From: Brachybacterium halotolerans
Lineage (GTDB): Bacteria > Actinomycetota > Actinomycetes > Actinomycetales > Dermabacteraceae
Length of the DNA: 64,000 bases
Direction: 5' to 3'
NCBI RefSeq assembly: GCF_016623465.1
Contig: NZ_JAEDAJ010000008.1
Span: 1-64,000, forward strand
In this document: piece by piece, positions 1 to 8,987 of the stretch
Layout: every line of letters starts with the position of its first letter
Numbering within the stretch: the stretch's first letter is position 1
The notes under the pieces: generated by a model
Databases searched by the model: none
Seen by the model: the letters and a program-made list of their open reading frames with translations, nothing else
Told to the model about the DNA's origin: nothing
Program-made: the position numbers and the translations under genes

Positions 1-2
1 AC

Positions 3-575
3 AACCATGCCGATCCCGTCTGTGGTGGTCGGACGGCGGTGGAGAACCTGCATTTCCTGTGCTGGTTCCACCACGCGATGAAGACCGCCGGCAAGCTCGA
101 CCCGATTCGTGTGGAGGCGGACGAGTCGCCCGCGGGGACCGCGGGCACGGTGTGGGAGATGCAAGAACGCTTCCGCGTGTTCCGCGAGGACGACACCGAT
201 CTCCTCACCCCACAAGCCGTCGCACAGCTCGACGCCGTCTGGGACTCGATGCAGCGCAGGCAGGACGACTTCGAACAGCGCCGCGATACCGAAGCCGGCG
301 CCAGCGGCGAGGCACCATCTCCCGACCCCTCGCAGCTGAACTCACCGTGGCCGATCAGGCCCGGGCCACCTGACCCGTGGCCCCGCGTGGACATGGACCA
401 AGCCGGCGCCCCCGACCTCGAAGAAGTCCCCGTCGAGAAACCCGTGCGCCGCCGGTACCAACCGCTCCCGACGTTCCAGTACGACGGCGACATCCCCATC
501 AGCGCCACCACCCGAAAACCACGCAAGCAGCAGAACCCACCACCCAAGTTCGACCCCGGACCACCACCCTTCTGA
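3..575 (+). CDS. HNH endonuclease, DUF222/13E12-type (C-terminal part, cut by window edge)
   Basis: Only the last 190 codons are present; the reading frame is open at the left edge, so the N-terminus lies outside. The fragment opens with the end of an HNH nuclease motif: GGRT, then AVENLHFLCWFHH, which matches the GGxT...NLxxLCxxHH signature of the nuclease domain closing DUF222/REP13E12 proteins. The remaining 165 residues are Pro-, Asp- and Arg-rich and look disordered, ending in PPPKFDPGPPPF. These proteins are common multicopy accessory genes in actinobacteria and their biological role is unclear; DNA cleavage is assumed from the fold. A strong hairpin follows 70 bases downstream. Confidence 0.75.
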   Translation, partial: NHADPVCGGRTAVENLHFLCWFHHAMKTAGKLDPIRVEADESPAGTAGTVWEMQERFRVFREDDTDLLTPQAVAQLDAVWDSMQRRQDDFEQRRDTEAGASGEAPSPDPSQLNSPWPIRPGPPDPWPRVDMDQAGAPDLEEVPVEKPVRRRYQPLPTFQYDGDIPISATTRKPRKQQNPPPKFDPGPPPF

Positions 576-644
576 CCCACCAGCCCGACCCGGTCGGTTT
601 CTGCAGAGCACCGAGGTCAGCCCCCACCACCAGCACCACCCCCA

Positions 645-680
645 CCTGTAGAGGGGCACACCACCGTGCCCCTCTACAGG
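645..680. terminator. Bidirectional intrinsic terminator hairpin
   Basis: Perfect 15-bp inverted repeat (CCTGTAGAGGGGCAC and its complement) around a 6-base ACCACC loop, between the end of the HNH gene and the convergent sensor kinase. There is no clear U-tract, which is usual in actinobacteria. Confidence 0.75.
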
Positions 681-756
681 CACGCCCGAAATCAATCAGC
701 GTCTCCGGGATCGGGTCCGCACGTCGCCCGTCCGCGATCTACGACGAGCACTTCGC

Positions 757-2448
757 TCAGCGGGCGACGAGCGGCAGCCGCAGGATGAAGGCGGTCCGAC
801 CCGGCTCCGATTCCAGGGTGATCGAGCCGCCGTGCGCCTCGGCGATCGCCTTGACGATCGGCAGCCCCAGCCCCGTCGTCCCGTCGCCGCCCGAGCGGGC
901 TGCATCCGCGCGGGTGAAGCGCTCGAAGACCCGTCCCGCGATCTCCGGCTCGATGCCGGGACCGTCGTCGATCACCTCGAGGATGCCGACTCGTCCCACC
1001 GAGCCCGAGGGGGCCGCCGAATCGGAGCCGCCCGACCTCGACCCCGACCCCGACCTCAGCCGCACGGTCACGGTCGTGCCCGCGGGAGTGTGCTTGCGGG
1101 CGTTCGACAGCAGGTTCACGATCACCTGCGACAGCTGACGCGCATTGCCGAGCACCGTCACCGGCTCCTCCGGGACCTCGAGCACCCAGCGGTGCTCCGA
1201 CGCCGTGACCCGCGCGTCCATCGCCGCATCCAGCACGAGCTCCCCCAGGTCGGTCTCGGTGCGCTCGTCCCGCGCGCCCTCGTCGAGACGAGCCAACAGC
1301 AGCAGGTCCTCCACGAGCGACGTCATGCGCCGGGACTGCGCGCCCATGCGATCCACCGACTGCTCGCCGCGATCGCTGAGGTCCTCCGTCATCCGCAGCA
1401 TCTCGCTGTAGCCGCGGATCGCCGTGAGCGGTGTACGCAGCTCATGGGACGCATCGGCGATGAAGCGGCGCATCGACTCCTCGCTGTGCTGGCGCGTCTC
1501 GAGCGCCCCCTCCACGTTGTCCAGCAGCAGGTTGAGGGCCCTCCCCACCTCGCCGGCCTCGGTCCCCGAATGGGAGATCCGCTCGTCGACCCGGTCCCCC
1601 AGGGCCACGTCGCCGTGGGACAGGGGCATGTCGGCCACCCGTCCGGCGACGGCGGAGACCTCCTCGAGGGGACGCAGGGTGCGCCGCACGATCAGCGATC
1701 CCGCCACCCCGCAGAGCGCGGTCGCTAGAAGTCCCGCCGTCACCAGCGTGATGTCCAGTCGCGTCAGCGTGCTGTGGACCTGGGTGAGCGGGAGGCCGGT
1801 GACGATCACGGCGCCCGAGGCATCGGTCGCGGTCATCACCCGGTACTGGCCGATGGAGAGCTTCACGTCCGCGTGCTCGTCGCTGTCCAGCCCCTTCGCG
1901 ACGTCGGCGACCTCTGTGCTGTCCGAGGCGCCGAGCTGCTCGACCTGACCGTCGGTGTCGCGCCACGCGGCGCTCACGACCCGGCCGTCCACGAGGATCG
2001 CGGCGAGCTCGAACTCGCCGCCGCCCGGGCCCGTGGCCCCGTCGTCCCCGCTGTCGTCCCCGCCGTCGGCCTCGTCGGCCCCGGTGCCGCTCGTACCGCT
2101 CGCGCCGCTCGTGCTCCCCGTGCCGCTGGACCCGTCCTCGCCGTTCGTCGGCCCGTCGGGTGCGCCCGGACCGCCCGTGCCGCCGGCACGGTGGGCGGCA
2201 CGGGTGAGCTGAGCGTCCAGCTGGCCCTCCAGCTGCCCGCGCACCGACACGTGCGTGACCGCCCCGACCAGCAGGCACAGCACCGCCACGGTGCTCACCA
2301 GCAGGATCACGAGGGTCGCGCGCAGCGACAGACGATGCCGTCGCGGCGTCGCCGCGGGAGCCGAGGCGCCGGACGACAGGGCCGTGCGCGCCGGCACGTG
2401 GGGGCGCGAGGCGCGGGAGTCGCGGGAGTCGCGGGAGGCGCGGGTCAT
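757..2448 (-). CDS. Sensor histidine kinase of an OmpR-type two-component system
   Basis: A 563-residue membrane kinase. Residues 1-43 are Arg/Ser-rich and cytoplasmic; TM1 is about 44-66 and TM2 about 231-254, with an extracytoplasmic domain between. HAMP is about 255-315, HisKA follows with the phosphoacceptor His335 in FIADASHELRTPLTAIRGY, then the HATPase domain (N-box NLLSNARKHTPAG, G1 DDGPGIEP, G2 GTTGLGLPIVKA). The ATG at 2448 overlaps the stop of the response-regulator gene as ATGA, so the two are translationally coupled. Odd feature: residues 89-145 of the sensor domain are an acidic Gly/Ser/Thr/Asp low-complexity stretch. The signal sensed is unknown; similarity to TrcS/PrrB-like kinases is only general. 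Confidence 0.9.
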   Translation of the reverse strand: MTRASRDSRDSRASRPHVPARTALSSGASAPAATPRRHRLSLRATLVILLVSTVAVLCLLVGAVTHVSVRGQLEGQLDAQLTRAAHRAGGTGGPGAPDGPTNGEDGSSGTGSTSGASGTSGTGADEADGGDDSGDDGATGPGGGEFELAAILVDGRVVSAAWRDTDGQVEQLGASDSTEVADVAKGLDSDEHADVKLSIGQYRVMTATDASGAVIVTGLPLTQVHSTLTRLDITLVTAGLLATALCGVAGSLIVRRTLRPLEEVSAVAGRVADMPLSHGDVALGDRVDERISHSGTEAGEVGRALNLLLDNVEGALETRQHSEESMRRFIADASHELRTPLTAIRGYSEMLRMTEDLSDRGEQSVDRMGAQSRRMTSLVEDLLLLARLDEGARDERTETDLGELVLDAAMDARVTASEHRWVLEVPEEPVTVLGNARQLSQVIVNLLSNARKHTPAGTTVTVRLRSGSGSRSGGSDSAAPSGSVGRVGILEVIDDGPGIEPEIAGRVFERFTRADAARSGGDGTTGLGLPIVKAIAEAHGGSITLESEPGRTAFILRLPLVAR

Positions 2449-3182
2449 GCGGGCTTGAGCATGTAGCCGGCGCCGCGGACCGTGCGGATCATCGGCTCGC
2501 GGCCCACGTCGATCTTCTTGCGCAGGTAGGAGACGTAGAGCTCGACGATGTTCGCCTGCCCGCCGAAGTCGTAGTTCCAGACCGCATCGAGGATCTGCGC
2601 CTTGGACAGCACGCGCTGCGGGTTCTCCATCAGGTACTGCAGCAGCTGGTACTGGGTCGCGGTCAGCGCGATCTCCTCGCCGCCGCGCGTGACCTCGTGG
2701 GTGTCCAGGTTCATCACCAGATCGCCGACGACGAGCTCGCTGCTCTGCGGGGACGTCGCCCCCGCGCGCTGGACCAGGCGGTGCAGCCGCAGCAGCACCT
2801 CCTCCATCGTGAACGGCTTGGTCACGTAGTCGTCGGCGCCGGAGGCGAGACCCTGGACGCGATCGGCCGGGGCGTCCATCGCGGTGAGCATGAGCGAGGG
2901 GACGTCGGGCTGCAGCGCGCGGATGCGGCGCAGCACCTCGAGGCCCTCGATGCCGGGGAGCATGCGGTCCAGCACGAGCACGTCGGGCCGGATCTCGCGG
3001 GCCACCCGCACGGCCTCGAGGCCGTCGCCCACGACCGTCGCCTCCCAGCCGATCATCTGCAGCGGGAAGCGCAGGAGGTCGGCGATGGTCGGCTCGTCCT
3101 CGACGACGAGCGCGCGGATCGGGGACCCGTCCGGATGCGCCAGCGGCGGCAGCGCGGACAGCGCGGCGGGGGTGTTCGACAT
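2445..3182 (-). CDS. OmpR/PhoB-family response regulator
   Basis: A 245-residue regulator. The receiver domain carries the acidic pocket (VVEDEP, residues 26-31), the phosphoacceptor Asp72 in VLVLDRMLPG, and the conserved Lys in DYVTKPF. A C-terminal winged-helix DNA-binding domain follows and ends in GAGYMLKP. It overlaps the downstream kinase by four bases. A GGGAG ribosome-binding site precedes the ATG, and TAATCT at 3218-3213 is a plausible -10 element about 30 bases upstream. The target genes are unknown; TcrA/TrcR-like regulators are the nearest type by general appearance. Confidence 0.92.
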   Translation of the reverse strand: MSNTPAALSALPPLAHPDGSPIRALVVEDEPTIADLLRFPLQMIGWEATVVGDGLEAVRVAREIRPDVLVLDRMLPGIEGLEVLRRIRALQPDVPSLMLTAMDAPADRVQGLASGADDYVTKPFTMEEVLLRLHRLVQRAGATSPQSSELVVGDLVMNLDTHEVTRGGEEIALTATQYQLLQYLMENPQRVLSKAQILDAVWNYDFGGQANIVELYVSYLRKKIDVGREPMIRTVRGAGYMLKPA

Positions 3183-3457
3183 GTTCAGCTCCCGTTCGAG
3201 GTGGTGACACCGAGATTAGTCGCCGACGATCCGTCCGCACAGGCTCCGCGCCCCCGCCACAGCACACCGATCCGTCCCGCACAGCCCGCGCACAGCCCCG
3301 GACGCAGCACTGCCCACGTCCGGACGCGCCCGGTGAGAGCACGCTCACCACGCCCCGTGCGCGCGGGCGTGGGATGCTGGAGGGCGGGCCGCGCGCAGGC
3401 GCCGGCCGCTCGCACCGACCACCCGATCCACCCCACTCGATCCTTGGAGGAGCACCC

Positions 3458-3730
3458 ATGGGCACGCTGGGCGAACCGTTCACCGCGAAGTGCCGGAAGT
3501 CCGGCACGACCGTGGAGGTCGACGGCGAGCACACGCTGCTGCAGGCGCTCCTGGACGCCGGCATCGACGTCGACTACTCGTGCGAGGGCGGCGTGTGCGG
3601 CACCTGCGTGCTGCCGCTGCTGGCCGGGGACGTCATCCACGAGGACGAGTTCCTCATGGACGACGAGCGCGAGGAGCAGATGACCGTGTGCGTCTCCCGC
3701 GGGGTCGGCGAGATCGAGCTCGACGTCTGA
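3458..3730 (+). CDS. Plant-type [2Fe-2S] ferredoxin
   Basis: A 90-residue soluble electron carrier. The cluster ligands are visible as CEGGVCGTC in the middle and a fourth Cys in MTVCVSRG near the end, the C-x4-C-x2-C...C pattern of plant-type ferredoxins and of the ferredoxin domain of class IA oxygenase reductases. The start at 3458 is chosen because GGAGG lies eight bases upstream and the fold begins at once; an in-frame upstream start would add a non-conserved Arg/Pro segment. No oxygenase or reductase partner is adjacent, so the redox partner cannot be named. Confidence 0.9.
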   Translation: MGTLGEPFTAKCRKSGTTVEVDGEHTLLQALLDAGIDVDYSCEGGVCGTCVLPLLAGDVIHEDEFLMDDEREEQMTVCVSRGVGEIELDV

Positions 3731-3741
3731 GAGCCTAGGGG

Positions 3742-3984
3742 TCAGGGCCGACGCGGGCCCGCCACCACCCAGCCGATCGCGACCAGCAGCACGGACACCC
3801 CCGCCATCGCGATCGAGGTCGCGAGCGGCATCGTCGGGCCGCCGAGCAGCACGGTCATCAGGATCACGAGCGCGACCATCACGATCGCGGTGAACACCGC
3901 CGGTCGTCCGGCTCCGCGCGAAGCCGGGGCATCGCTCGAGGACAGCGTGTGCGAGGGGATCGTGCGCATCCTGCCCTGGTCCAT
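3742..3984 (-). CDS. Small two-helix membrane protein, unknown
   Basis: 80 residues: a polar N-terminus of about 28 residues, then two hydrophobic segments (about 29-48 and 54-75) closed by GPRRP. Codon use matches the neighbouring genes. It converges on the ferredoxin with 11 bases between the stops. I do not recognise a family. The ATG follows AGGAGACG on the minus strand, a fair ribosome-binding site. Confidence 0.6.
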   Translation of the reverse strand: MDQGRMRTIPSHTLSSSDAPASRGAGRPAVFTAIVMVALVILMTVLLGGPTMPLATSIAMAGVSVLLVAIGWVVAGPRRP

Positions 3985-4174
3985 GGTCGTCTCCTGACGA
4001 GTGCTGTGCCGCCGACGTGCGGGGATCGCGCCGGTGCTGCGCGAACACCACCACTCTCCCCCGACGCCCGCCGTCCGCGCATCCTTCGGACGGATGAATC
4101 CGGGCCATACCCGGGTCGTATCCGGGATGCCCCCGAGACGCCGACGGGGCAGCCCCGGGACGTCGGGACCGGGA

Positions 4175-6097
4175 TCAGAACGGAAGGCTCGCGTCGCGGC
4201 GCACGAGCTCGGAGAAGGGGCCGTCGTGCGCGAGCAGCTCCTCGAAGGTGCCTCGCTCGACGATCCGCCCCTTCTCGAGGACCACGATCTGGTCGGCGTC
4301 GCGGATCGTGGAGAGGCGGTGCGCGATCGAGATCGTGGTGCGGCCGCGGCTGAGCGCGGCGAGCGCGCCGCTCATCGCCTGCTCGGTGCGCACGTCCAGG
4401 GCGCTCGTGGCCTCGTCGAGGAGGAGCACGGGCGGGTCGCGCAGGATCGTGCGGGCGAGCGCGAGCCGCTGCTTCTCCCCGCCGGAGAACCGGTAGCCGC
4501 GCTCCCCCACCGTGGTGCCGTACCCCTCGGGGAGGCTCGCGATGTGGTCGTGGATCTGAGCGATCCGGCATGACCGCTCGAGCTCCTCGTCGCTCGCGTC
4601 GGGCGCGGCGAAGCGCAGGTTGTCGGCGATGGACGCGTGCAGCAGGTAGGTCTCCTGGGTGACCACGCCGATGCAGTCCGAGACCGAGCGCAACGTGAGG
4701 TCGCGCAGGTCGTGGCCGTCCAGGGTGACCGCCCCCAGCGTCGGGTCGTACAGGCGCGCCATGAGGTAGCCGGTGGTGGTCTTGCCCGAGCCGGTCGCGC
4801 CGACGAGCGCCGTGTGCGTGCCGGCGGGGACCGTGAGGTCGATGCCGTGGAGGGTGAACGAGGGATCCTCGGGGTCGAGGTCGGGAGTGGTCGGGCCGTC
4901 GGCCCCGTCGGCCGCGTCGGTGTCAGGTGCCCCGTCCGCGTCCTCGTCCGGGTACCGGAAGGCCACGTGCTCGAGGCGGACCTCGCCGCGCACCGCGGAG
5001 GGCTCCAGCGCGGTCGCGTCCTCGCGCTGGGTGATGGTCACGGGAGCATCGAGGTACTCGAAGACGCGGGTGAACAGCGCGAAGGAGGAGTTCACCTGGG
5101 TCGCCACGCGCAGCAGCGAGTTGATCTGCGGGAACAGCCCGGACTGCAGGGCGATGAAGGCGACCAGGGTGCCGATGGTGACGCCGGGGACGTGCCCGAA
5201 CAGCAGGTAGCCGCCCAGCAGGTAGGTGAGCGAGGGGATCACCGACATGAGCGTCGAGTAGAGGGCCATCTGCCAGCGGCCGGCCGTGGTCGAGGAGAGC
5301 CCCAGCTCGGCGAGGCGCCCCGAGAGGCCCGTGAAGTGAGCGGTGAGGGCGTCGGTGCGCCCCATCGTGGTACCCAGCAGGATCCCCGAGACCGAGAGGG
5401 ACTCCTGGATCGACGCGGAGAGGTCGGCGGCGGTCTCCTGCTGGATGCGCGTGATCGCGCGGCGCCGCAGCCCCACCCGCCGGTTCATCCACACGGCCAG
5501 CGGGACGGTGATCACGGAGAACAGGGTGAGGCGCCAATCCATCGCGAGCATCGCGACCACGGCCATCACGATGCCGGCGCTCGCGGAGACGATCTGGGTG
5601 ACCACGCTCGTGACCACGGCCTGCATCGAGCCGATGTCGTTGAAGATGCGCGACTGCACCTCGCCGGTGCGTGTGCGGGTGAAGAAGCCCAGCCCCATCC
5701 GCTGCAGGTGCGAGAAGACGGCGACGCGCAGGTCGTGCATGATCGCCTGGCCCACGCGCGTGGACAGCAGCGACTGCAGCACGCCCAGCACCGAGGAGAT
5801 CGCGGTGACCGCGATCATCCCGGCCACGCACCAGGCGAGCAGGTCGAGCCGCTGATCCGGCAGGGCGACGTCCACGACCTCGCGCACCAGGAACGGGGAG
5901 ACCACGCCCGTCGCGGCGGCGAGCGCGATGAGCACGAGGACGACCAGCAGGGTGCCGCGGTACAGGGTGAACAGGCGCAGGATCCGGCCGACGTCGGCGC
6001 GCTGCCCCGGCGCGAGGCGCCGCTCGTCGGCCCCCGGCATCGAGGCCATCCCGCGACCCCCGCCGCCGGGACCGCCGGGTCCGCCCGCCATGCTCAT
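4175..6097 (-). CDS. ABC exporter, fused permease and ATPase (multidrug/lipid type)
   Basis: 640 residues: a six-helix type-1 exporter domain (about 40-330) joined to an ATPase domain. Seen are Walker A GATGSGKTT, the signature FSGGEKQRLALAR (a variant of LSGGQ), Walker B VLLLDEATSALD and the H-loop ISIAHRLSTIRDAD. A half-transporter of this kind works as a homo- or heterodimer in the membrane. An Asp/Gly-rich insert (DADGAPDTDAADGADG) interrupts the start of the ATPase domain. The gene lies 15 bases after an SDR gene on the same strand and is probably co-transcribed. The substrate cannot be read from the sequence. Confidence 0.93.
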   Translation of the reverse strand: MSMAGGPGGPGGGGRGMASMPGADERRLAPGQRADVGRILRLFTLYRGTLLVVLVLIALAAATGVVSPFLVREVVDVALPDQRLDLLAWCVAGMIAVTAISSVLGVLQSLLSTRVGQAIMHDLRVAVFSHLQRMGLGFFTRTRTGEVQSRIFNDIGSMQAVVTSVVTQIVSASAGIVMAVVAMLAMDWRLTLFSVITVPLAVWMNRRVGLRRRAITRIQQETAADLSASIQESLSVSGILLGTTMGRTDALTAHFTGLSGRLAELGLSSTTAGRWQMALYSTLMSVIPSLTYLLGGYLLFGHVPGVTIGTLVAFIALQSGLFPQINSLLRVATQVNSSFALFTRVFEYLDAPVTITQREDATALEPSAVRGEVRLEHVAFRYPDEDADGAPDTDAADGADGPTTPDLDPEDPSFTLHGIDLTVPAGTHTALVGATGSGKTTTGYLMARLYDPTLGAVTLDGHDLRDLTLRSVSDCIGVVTQETYLLHASIADNLRFAAPDASDEELERSCRIAQIHDHIASLPEGYGTTVGERGYRFSGGEKQRLALARTILRDPPVLLLDEATSALDVRTEQAMSGALAALSRGRTTISIAHRLSTIRDADQIVVLEKGRIVERGTFEELLAHDGPFSELVRRDASLPF

Positions 6098-6112
6098 CGG
6101 GCGCCCACGCCC

Positions 6113-6901
6113 TCAGAGACCCGCATGGCGCGCCACCTTGTGCTGCGCCGCCTGGGCGAGCGGGCGGATGGTGACGAGATCGAGGTTCACGTGGTGCGGG
6201 GCGTTCAGGGCGTAGGAGATGACGTCGGCGCAGTCCTCGGCGGTGAGCGGCTCCTCGACGCCGTCGTAGACCTTCTCGGCCCGCGAGGCGTCGCCCAGGC
6301 GCACCAGGGAGAACTCCTCGGTGCGGACCATGCCGGGAGCGATCTCGATGACGCGGATCGGTGCGCCGTTGAGCTCGAGGCGCAGGGCGGAGGCGAGCAT
6401 GTGCTCCCCCGCCTTGGCGGCGTTGTAGCCGGCTCCTCCCTCGTAGGCGCCCTGGGCCGCCGTCGAGGAGAGCACGAGGATGTCGCCGCGGCCGCTCGCA
6501 TGCAGGGCGGGGAGCAGCTCGCGCGTGACCCGGGCGGCGCCGAGCACGTTGACCTCGTACATCCGCTGCCAGGCGTCGAGGTCGGCCTCGGCGACGGGCT
6601 CCTGACCGAAGGCGCCGCCCGCGACGTTCACGACCGCGTTCAGGCTCCCGCCGAACGCGTCGTCCACGCGGGCCACGAGCGCGGCCACCGAGTCGTCGTC
6701 CGTGACGTCGACGGCGAGGGTCTCGCAGCCGGACTCCTCGGCGAGGGACGCCAGCCGGTCCTCGCGGCGGGCGACGGCGAGCACGCGCCAGCCGTCGGCG
6801 GCCAGGCGCACTGCGGTCGCGCGGCCGATGCCCGAGGAGGCGCCGGTGACCACGGCGGTGAGAGGGGCGGAGTGAGCAGCGGAGGAAGCGGTGGAGGTCA
6901 T
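6113..6901 (-). CDS. Short-chain dehydrogenase/reductase (classical SDR)
   Basis: 262 residues with the Rossmann nucleotide motif TGASSGIGRA near the N-terminus, NVAGGAFG corresponding to the NNAG motif, catalytic Ser in VLSSTAAQG and the YNAAK catalytic Tyr-Lys pair. An Arg at the end of the second strand (ARRED) suggests preference for NADP(H). The closest described types are YdfG/serine-dehydrogenase-like SDRs, but the substrate is not determined. It has a TATCCT box seven bases from the ATG, so the message may be leaderless. Confidence 0.9.
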   Translation of the reverse strand: MTSTASSAAHSAPLTAVVTGASSGIGRATAVRLAADGWRVLAVARREDRLASLAEESGCETLAVDVTDDDSVAALVARVDDAFGGSLNAVVNVAGGAFGQEPVAEADLDAWQRMYEVNVLGAARVTRELLPALHASGRGDILVLSSTAAQGAYEGGAGYNAAKAGEHMLASALRLELNGAPIRVIEIAPGMVRTEEFSLVRLGDASRAEKVYDGVEEPLTAEDCADVISYALNAPHHVNLDLVTIRPLAQAAQHKVARHAGL

Positions 6902-6908
6902 GGCCCCG

Positions 6909-6914
6909 AGGATA
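6909..6914 (-). promoter_or_regulatory. -10 element of a predicted leaderless promoter (SDR gene)
   Basis: TATCCT on the minus strand with 7 bases to the ATG, placing transcription start at the start codon. Confidence 0.5.
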
Positions 6915-6963
6915 CGGGCCGGACGGATCCGCGCAGGGCCGCGATCCGCGAGAGGATGGGGCC

Positions 6964-7638
6964 ATGACCTCGCCCGTCCGTACCGACTCGCCCGCGCTCC
7001 TGCGCCCCGTCGTCCTCTTCGACCTGGACGGGACGCTCGTGGACACCGTGGGCCTCATCGTCGACTCCTACGCGCACGTCTTCGAGCGCTTCGGGATCAC
7101 GGGCATCGAGGAGGCGGAGGTGCGCAGCTGGATCGGCCTCGCCCTCGAGGAGACCTTCGAGGCGCTCGATCCCGTGCGCGCGCCGGCGATGGCCGAGGCC
7201 TACCGCGCGTTCAACGTGGGCCATCACGACGAGCGGATCGCCCCGTACCCCGGGGCCGACGCCCATGTGGGCACGCTGCTCGACGCCGGGGCCGACGTGG
7301 GCGTGGTGACCTCGAAGGGCTCCGAGCTCGCCCGGCGCGGACTCACGGCGACCTCGATGCCCGCGCTCGACGTGGTGATCGGCAAGGAGCACACGCTCGC
7401 CCACAAGCCCGACCCCGCCCCGCTGCGGCACGCGCTCGAGGTGCTCGGCGCGCGCGCCGAGGACGCCGTCTACGTGGGCGACGCGGCGACCGATCTGCAG
7501 GCCGCGCACGCCGCGGGCATGGCGGCCGTGGGCGTCACCTGGGGCGCGGGCACGCGGCCCGCCCTCGAGGCGCAGGACCCGCTCACCGTCGTCGACTCCT
7601 TCGCGGAGCTCACCGGGCTGCTCGCTCCCGAGCGCTGA
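6964..7638 (+). CDS. HAD-family phosphatase (phosphoglycolate phosphatase/PpaX-like)
   Basis: 224 residues of the HAD superfamily with an alpha-helical cap: motif I VLFDLDGTLVDT, motif II VVTSKGS, the motif III Lys in HKPDPAPL, and motif IV YVGDAATDL. This layout is that of Gph and PpaX phosphatases, which remove phosphate from small phosphorylated metabolites or pyrophosphate. Divergent from the SDR gene with 62 bases between. The exact substrate is an open question. Confidence 0.88.
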   Translation: MTSPVRTDSPALLRPVVLFDLDGTLVDTVGLIVDSYAHVFERFGITGIEEAEVRSWIGLALEETFEALDPVRAPAMAEAYRAFNVGHHDERIAPYPGADAHVGTLLDAGADVGVVTSKGSELARRGLTATSMPALDVVIGKEHTLAHKPDPAPLRHALEVLGARAEDAVYVGDAATDLQAAHAAGMAAVGVTWGAGTRPALEAQDPLTVVDSFAELTGLLAPER

Positions 7639-7656
7639 GGTCGAGGACCTCCGAGA

Positions 7657-8586
7657 TCACCAGGTGGTCTCCTGGTCGGTGCGATGGTCCTCGGGCTCGA
7701 TCTGCAGCGTGCAGTGGTCCAGGCCGTGGCGCTCGCGGAGCATCGACTCGGCCGCGTCGAGGACCGCGTGGCCGTCGGCCCCCTCGCGCACCCGCAGGTG
7801 CACGGTGAGGACGTCCATCCCCGAGGTGACCGTCCACAGGTGCAGGTCGTGCACGTCGGTGACGCCCGGGACGGCGCGCAGGTCCTCCCCCACGGACCCG
7901 GGATCCAGGTGCCGCGGCGTCTCCTGGCCCAGCACCGAGAGGACCTCGCGCCCCAGGATCAGCGCGCGCAGCGCGACGAACACGCCGATCGCGAGGGCGA
8001 CGGCGGTGTCCCAGAGCGTGCTCCCGGTCGCGCCCACGAGGATCGCGGCCGCGACCACGCCGACCGAGCCGATGGTGTCGGCGAGGACCTCGAGATAGGC
8101 GCCCTTGACGTTGAGGCTCTCCTGCGCGCCCGCCCGCAGCAGCCGCATCACCGCGAGGTTCACGACCAGCCCGAGCGCGCCCACCACGAGCATGGGCACC
8201 GAGTCGACGTGCGCGCCCTCGGCGCCCGCGCCGATCCGGCCGATCGCCTCGAGGACCACGAAGACCGAGACGCCCAGCATCACGAGCACCGCGAGCAGGG
8301 AGGCGAACACCTCGAGGCGGTAGCTGCCGAAGCTGCGCCGGCCCGTGCGGTCGGGCCGTGCGGCGAGCACCGTCGCGCCGAGGGCGGCGGCGAGGGTGAG
8401 GACGTCGGCCGCCATGTGCGCCGCGTCTGAGAGCAGCGCGAGGGATCCCGTGAGCAGCGCGGTGACCAGTTCGACGACGAAGAAGCCGCCGATCAGCACG
8501 AGCGCCCACGCCAGGCGGCGCCGATGCTTCCCGCCCGCGCTCAGCGCCTGCGCGGCCGAGGCGTGGGAATGGGAGTGGGCGTCCAT
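7657..8586 (-). CDS. Cation diffusion facilitator (CDF) transporter, probably zinc export
   Basis: 309 residues. The His-rich N-terminus (MDAHSHSHAS) is followed by six membrane helices with the metal-site motifs SLALLSDAAHMAADV in TM2 and YLEVLADTIGSVGVVAA in TM5, then a cytoplasmic ferredoxin-like domain (VHDLHLWTVTSGMDVLTVHL). This is the CzcD/ZitB group. The start at 8586 overlaps the stop of the ArsR gene by one base (TGATG), so the exporter is coupled to its likely repressor. Function as a zinc or cobalt/cadmium efflux pump is inferred from the family and from the regulator's metal site. Confidence 0.93.
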   Translation of the reverse strand: MDAHSHSHASAAQALSAGGKHRRRLAWALVLIGGFFVVELVTALLTGSLALLSDAAHMAADVLTLAAALGATVLAARPDRTGRRSFGSYRLEVFASLLAVLVMLGVSVFVVLEAIGRIGAGAEGAHVDSVPMLVVGALGLVVNLAVMRLLRAGAQESLNVKGAYLEVLADTIGSVGVVAAAILVGATGSTLWDTAVALAIGVFVALRALILGREVLSVLGQETPRHLDPGSVGEDLRAVPGVTDVHDLHLWTVTSGMDVLTVHLRVREGADGHAVLDAAESMLRERHGLDHCTLQIEPEDHRTDQETTW

Positions 8587-8981
8587 CAGGCACCGCCTCC
8601 CGTGTGCGCGGTGTGGGCGAGTGCGAGGTCCAGGAGCATCCGCACGTGCGGATCGTCCAGCCGGTAGAACATGCGCCGCCCGTCGCGGCGGGTCGCGACG
8701 ACGCGGTGGGCGCGCAGCAGCTTGAGGGCGTGGGAGGTCGAGGAGTCCGACTGCCCGGTGAGCGCGGCGAGGTCGTGCACGCACAACTCCCCCTCGAGCA
8801 GGGCGAGCAGAAGGGTGAGCCGGTTGGGGTCCCCGAGCAGGGAGAACACGTCCGCGGTCTCCGCCACGTCGCGGGGGCGCGGCAGGTGCTCGGCGGCGAG
8901 CGCGACGCGCCCGGCGTCCACGACGTCGCTCGCGCAGCCCTCCGTGGGCTCCGCCGTCTGCACATGTGACGATGTGTTCAT
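8586..8981 (-). CDS. ArsR/SmtB-family metal-sensing repressor with zinc-type alpha5 site
   Basis: 131-residue winged-helix repressor. The recognition helix region SDSSTSHALKLLRAHRVV and wing RRDGRRMFY are typical. Asp110, His112, His123 and His126 (DPH...HTAH) reproduce the spacing of the CzrA/SmtB alpha5 zinc ligands, and ELCVHDL (Cys67, Asp70) with Cys16 could form an alpha3N site as in SmtB. Family knowledge predicts that metal binding releases it from the operator and switches on the downstream CDF exporter. It may be translated from a leaderless transcript (TAGCCT six bases from the ATG). Confidence 0.9.
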   Translation of the reverse strand: MNTSSHVQTAEPTEGCASDVVDAGRVALAAEHLPRPRDVAETADVFSLLGDPNRLTLLLALLEGELCVHDLAALTGQSDSSTSHALKLLRAHRVVATRRDGRRMFYRLDDPHVRMLLDLALAHTAHTGGGA

Positions 8982-8987
8982 ACGTTC

